Assembly (NCBI GenBank): GCA_946413525.1
Contig: CAMKKZ010000009.1
Location: 78,715-142,714 of the forward strand
Length of the DNA: 64,000 bases
Source: an uncultured Oribacterium sp.
Lineage (GTDB): Bacteria; Bacillota; Clostridia; Lachnospirales; Lachnospiraceae
Direction: 5' to 3'
Part shown: positions 61,717-64,000 of the stretch, in pieces
How positions within the stretch are numbered: position 1 is the first letter of the stretch
Layout: each line of letters starts with the position of its first letter
The notes under the pieces: generated by a model
The model's database searches: none
Told to the model about the DNA's origin: nothing
What the model saw: the letters and a program-made list of their open reading frames with translations, nothing else
Translations under genes and position numbers: made by a program

Positions 61717-62250
61717 CCTTGACCTCCATTCCGTGCGGCACCCCCTCTGCCGGCACTTTTCAACCTTCGTCTTGGAATACGATTTCGTTAATACCGTCAA
61801 TCCTGTCAATCATTTATTCAAATCTCGTCCATCCTGGGAAATGCGGACGTCCGAGTTCTTCTCAATTTCCCGCCAATGTGACACGTATAACTGAATTGTC
61901 TACCTTATACATAACATATACATTGCATTACCATACTATCTACTATGCTATCTTTGTAATAATGAATAGTGAATTCATTATTGAATTCAAACTCAATTAA
62001 CAGATTCATCAATCTGCATCGCGTCTTCTGTCTACGCTATGGCCTGCACTATGGTTTTCCACCCTGACTATCGCTTTTTTTCTTTCTCATCTCTTTCCCC
62101 CTCTTCTTGCCTTATCCCATCCGGCTGCTTGAACATTCATTCCATACATTACTCAATATTTCGGCATTTTTTTGAAATATATTATCCAAATCCATGCAAT
62201 GGTTTATTTTTTCCAGAAAAATCTGATAAATCGGCATTGCCCTATGTTCC
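61717..62250. other. AT-rich gap before the acidic protein gene
   Basis: No gene. Probably holds a promoter for the acidic protein on the minus strand; several TATA-like boxes lie at 61900-61960 but no single pair stands out. Confidence 0.35.
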
Positions 62251-63150
62251 TTAATCTTCAATGAATCCAAAATCTTCATTCCAGCGCAGCCGCTCGCTTA
62301 TGTCTGACAAAACCCAACCCAGCATAAGGAGAAGCACTACCGCAGCGGCAAAGGGAACAAGATATCTCTTCCTGATTTGTTCCCCGTCAGAAGGAATCCT
62401 CATTCTCTTTGACCCCACCGTTACCGAATCAATCCTGTGCCCGCGAACCAGAAGCCTGTGGGTATTGATTCCGTAAGGGGTGCACGTAACCAATGTGCAT
62501 AAATCCATGTCCTCCACCGGCATTAAGGGCGCCGCCTCTTCCGGAAGCACAACCTGAATCTGATCCACCTGATATGTCATTGACTCATTCAGCACGTTGA
62601 GCACGAAGGTATCGTTTACAACCAGCTTTTCAATATCTGTAAAAAGCCTTGCGCTCGGCAGCCCCGTGTGTCCGGAAATGACAGTGTGATTTCCTACCCC
62701 TCCAATCGGAACGGAAGTCCACTCCATATGTCCCGCCGCCCTTTGCAGTACCGTGTCCTCCGTCCCATGGCCTATGGGAACATGCGCGCCTATTGCGTTA
62801 ATGTCAACAAACCCCATGATTCCGTTCCCGTTCACATTCAGGATCCGTTCATACCAAGCTCTCTCCGCTTCAGTCAGTTCAAAAAGCTCGGATCTGTTTG
62901 GCAGCCATTTGTTAAAATTAACTGCGTCAGCGTACATCCTTTCGTATTCTTCATCGCTGATACTGGATACGTCCCCCTGGTAGCCCGCAATGGTACGGGA
63001 TTCATGCAATGAATTCCACCAACTGCTGACCGATGGATATGCAATCAGCACGATGCCTAAAAGGAAAATTAATCCGAAAAGCAATCCGGAAACTCCCGAT
63101 TTCTTTTTACGATTATCTGTTTTGTTTGTTTTGGTCTTTTCCCTTTTCAT
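62251..63150 (-). CDS. Class C (pilus) sortase
   Basis: 299 residues. N-terminal span (about 22-42), the catalytic domain with ISGHTGLPSARLFTDI (His near 160), LCTLVTCTPYGINTHRLLVRG (Cys near 223, Arg near 232) and a C-terminal span (about 262-282), the double-anchored layout of class C enzymes. No obvious DPW-type lid motif was found. It would join pilin subunits at LPXTG sites. Lies downstream of the LPQTG gene and upstream of the acidic protein gene. Confidence 0.93.
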   Translation of the reverse strand: MKREKTKTNKTDNRKKKSGVSGLLFGLIFLLGIVLIAYPSVSSWWNSLHESRTIAGYQGDVSSISDEEYERMYADAVNFNKWLPNRSELFELTEAERAWYERILNVNGNGIMGFVDINAIGAHVPIGHGTEDTVLQRAAGHMEWTSVPIGGVGNHTVISGHTGLPSARLFTDIEKLVVNDTFVLNVLNESMTYQVDQIQVVLPEEAAPLMPVEDMDLCTLVTCTPYGINTHRLLVRGHRIDSVTVGSKRMRIPSDGEQIRKRYLVPFAAAVVLLLMLGWVLSDISERLRWNEDFGFIED

Positions 63151-63251
63151 GTTAATAGTGTATCAACAGCGCGTAACAAAACACGTGATATTCTAAAAAA
63201 AAAAGCAAAAAATTTAAAAAATGATTTGCAAATTACGATACATTGAAAGAT

Positions 63252-63292
63252 AAATGGAAGCGCCGGATTCCTGAAGAAAGAATCCGGCGACA
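63252..63292 (-). terminator. Hairpin between the LPQTG gene and the sortase gene
   Basis: CGCCGGATTC pairs with GAATCCGGCG; on the minus strand it is followed only by CTTCCATTTATC. May attenuate rather than stop transcription into the sortase. Confidence 0.5.
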
Positions 63293-63464
63293 TTTCACAA
63301 AATCATTTTCAAATCCATCACATAATTACTTACCGGGCCTTACCGGATATAAGGCATATGGAAGAAGATTTCCATCCTCCCATGAACTTCAGGCGACTCA
63401 TTAAACTCTTCACCTGCAGTTCGGCCGGCAACGGATTCTTTAAAAAAGGCAATGCCCACTTTCG

Positions 63465-64000
63465 TCATTTCCTTTTGACAAAGCCGATAATCGACATAAA
63501 CAAACCGAGAATCAGCATTACAGGTACAGGCCACCAAAGAAGACCTGTCTGGGGCAGCATGGCCAGCGGTATGGGTTCGTCCTGCAGATCCGCAAGATCC
63601 TGAGGGGTGAAATCATCCAAAGGTACCACCTCATCTTCCAAATTGGTAAGGCCATCAGGCGTAGGTTCTCCCTCATTTCCGCCTTCGTTACCACCGCCGC
63701 CGCCGCCTCCGCCGGCACTTCTCCTGCCGGTGGCGCCGTCGGAGCCACCGCCTCCGCCTCCGCCTCCGCCGCTACGCCTTGAAGTGGTCTCAGGCTCTGT
63801 AGTTTCCGGCGGCGTCTCCGGCTCGGTTGGCGTATCCGGCTCCGTAGGTGTCTCGCTTTCCGTAGGTGTCTCGCTTTCCGTAGGCGTCTCGCTCTCCGTA
63901 GGCGTCTCGCTCTCCGTAGGCGTCTCGCTCTCCGTAGGCGTCTCACTCTCCGTAGGCGTCTCGCTTTCCGTAGGCGTCTCGCTTTCCGACTCCGGTGGCT
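63465..64000 (-). CDS. LPQTG surface protein, 5' end outside window
   Basis: C-terminal 178 residues of a larger protein. It begins with an ESETPT repeat tract of about eight units, then PTEPDTPTEPETPPE, two Gly-rich stretches and the sorting signal LPQTG (about 30 residues from the end) with a membrane span and FVKRK. By position it is a tip or accessory pilin handled by the class C sortase downstream. The reading frame was followed through to the right edge without a stop. Confidence 0.85.
   Translation of the reverse strand, partial: PPESESETPTESETPTESETPTESETPTESETPTESETPTESETPTESETPTEPDTPTEPETPPETTEPETTSRRSGGGGGGGGGSDGATGRRSAGGGGGGGGNEGGNEGEPTPDGLTNLEDEVVPLDDFTPQDLADLQDEPIPLAMLPQTGLLWWPVPVMLILGLFMSIIGFVKRK

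Noticed and set aside
1..64000. tRNA or rRNA genes
   Set aside because: Reading both strands I found no cloverleaf with a GGTTCGAATCC-type arm and CCA end, nor rRNA sequence; a dedicated search could still find one.

Overview
The window looks like chromosomal DNA of a Gram-positive, low-to-mid GC Clostridia, most likely a gut Lachnospiraceae. The evidence is the Bacillota-type gene order ylxM-ffh-rpsP-khpA-rimM-trmD-rplS-lepB-rbgA-rnhB-yraN, RecU, a sortase-assembled pilus locus, Stickland-style/flavin reductase genes and the VTC-DUF4956-Cthe_2159 operon that is common in this family. Species is not identifiable from sequence reading alone.

Layout. 0-3.5 kb: an unrecognised protein running off the left edge with its own promoter, a DUF1349 protein and a hicAB toxin-antitoxin pair. 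3.5-7.7 kb: a Tat-exported FAD/FMN flavocytochrome-type reductase and a divergent LysR regulator, separated by 1.2 kb of repeats. 7.8-11.7 kb: VTC-domain protein, DUF4956 membrane protein and a large Cthe_2159-type carbohydrate-binding surface protein, one operon. 12.2-16.1 kb: BioY biotin transporter with an odd Asn/Ser-rich extension, and a secreted L,D-transpeptidase. 16.3-24 kb: an ATPase/nuclease fusion, a von Willebrand A protein, an Rpn-like nuclease, a broken IS transposase and a serine recombinase fragment. 24-31.7 kb: a defence-type pair (Eco57I-like methylase/restriction protein, 3'-truncated, plus PLD-SNF2 helicase) and a relBE module between long direct repeats. 32-42 kb: surface protein, DNA/RNA nuclease, small hypothetical, AEC transporter, zinc-ribbon membrane protein, nucleotide-cyclase-like protein, aldo/keto reductase. 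42-55.2 kb: housekeeping (trkHA, recU, trpS and the ffh-to-yraN run, all minus strand, with a strong promoter in front of ylxM). 55.6-57.3 kb: HipA-like kinase and a small partner. 57.3-64 kb: pilus locus (LPSTG pilin, very acidic secreted protein, class C sortase, LPQTG protein cut by the window end).

The most striking property is repeat content. Almost every intergenic gap holds either a dispersed hairpin-bearing element (families A to E described below) or a tandem minisatellite of 12-75 bp. Several invade coding DNA in frame: a family A copy inside rimM, 18-bp repeats inside the helicase, 36-bp repeats inside the cyclase-like gene and Asn/Ser repeats at the start of bioY. A family E element supplies the stop codon of trmD. 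No rRNA, tRNA, CRISPR array, prophage or reverse transcriptase was recognised.
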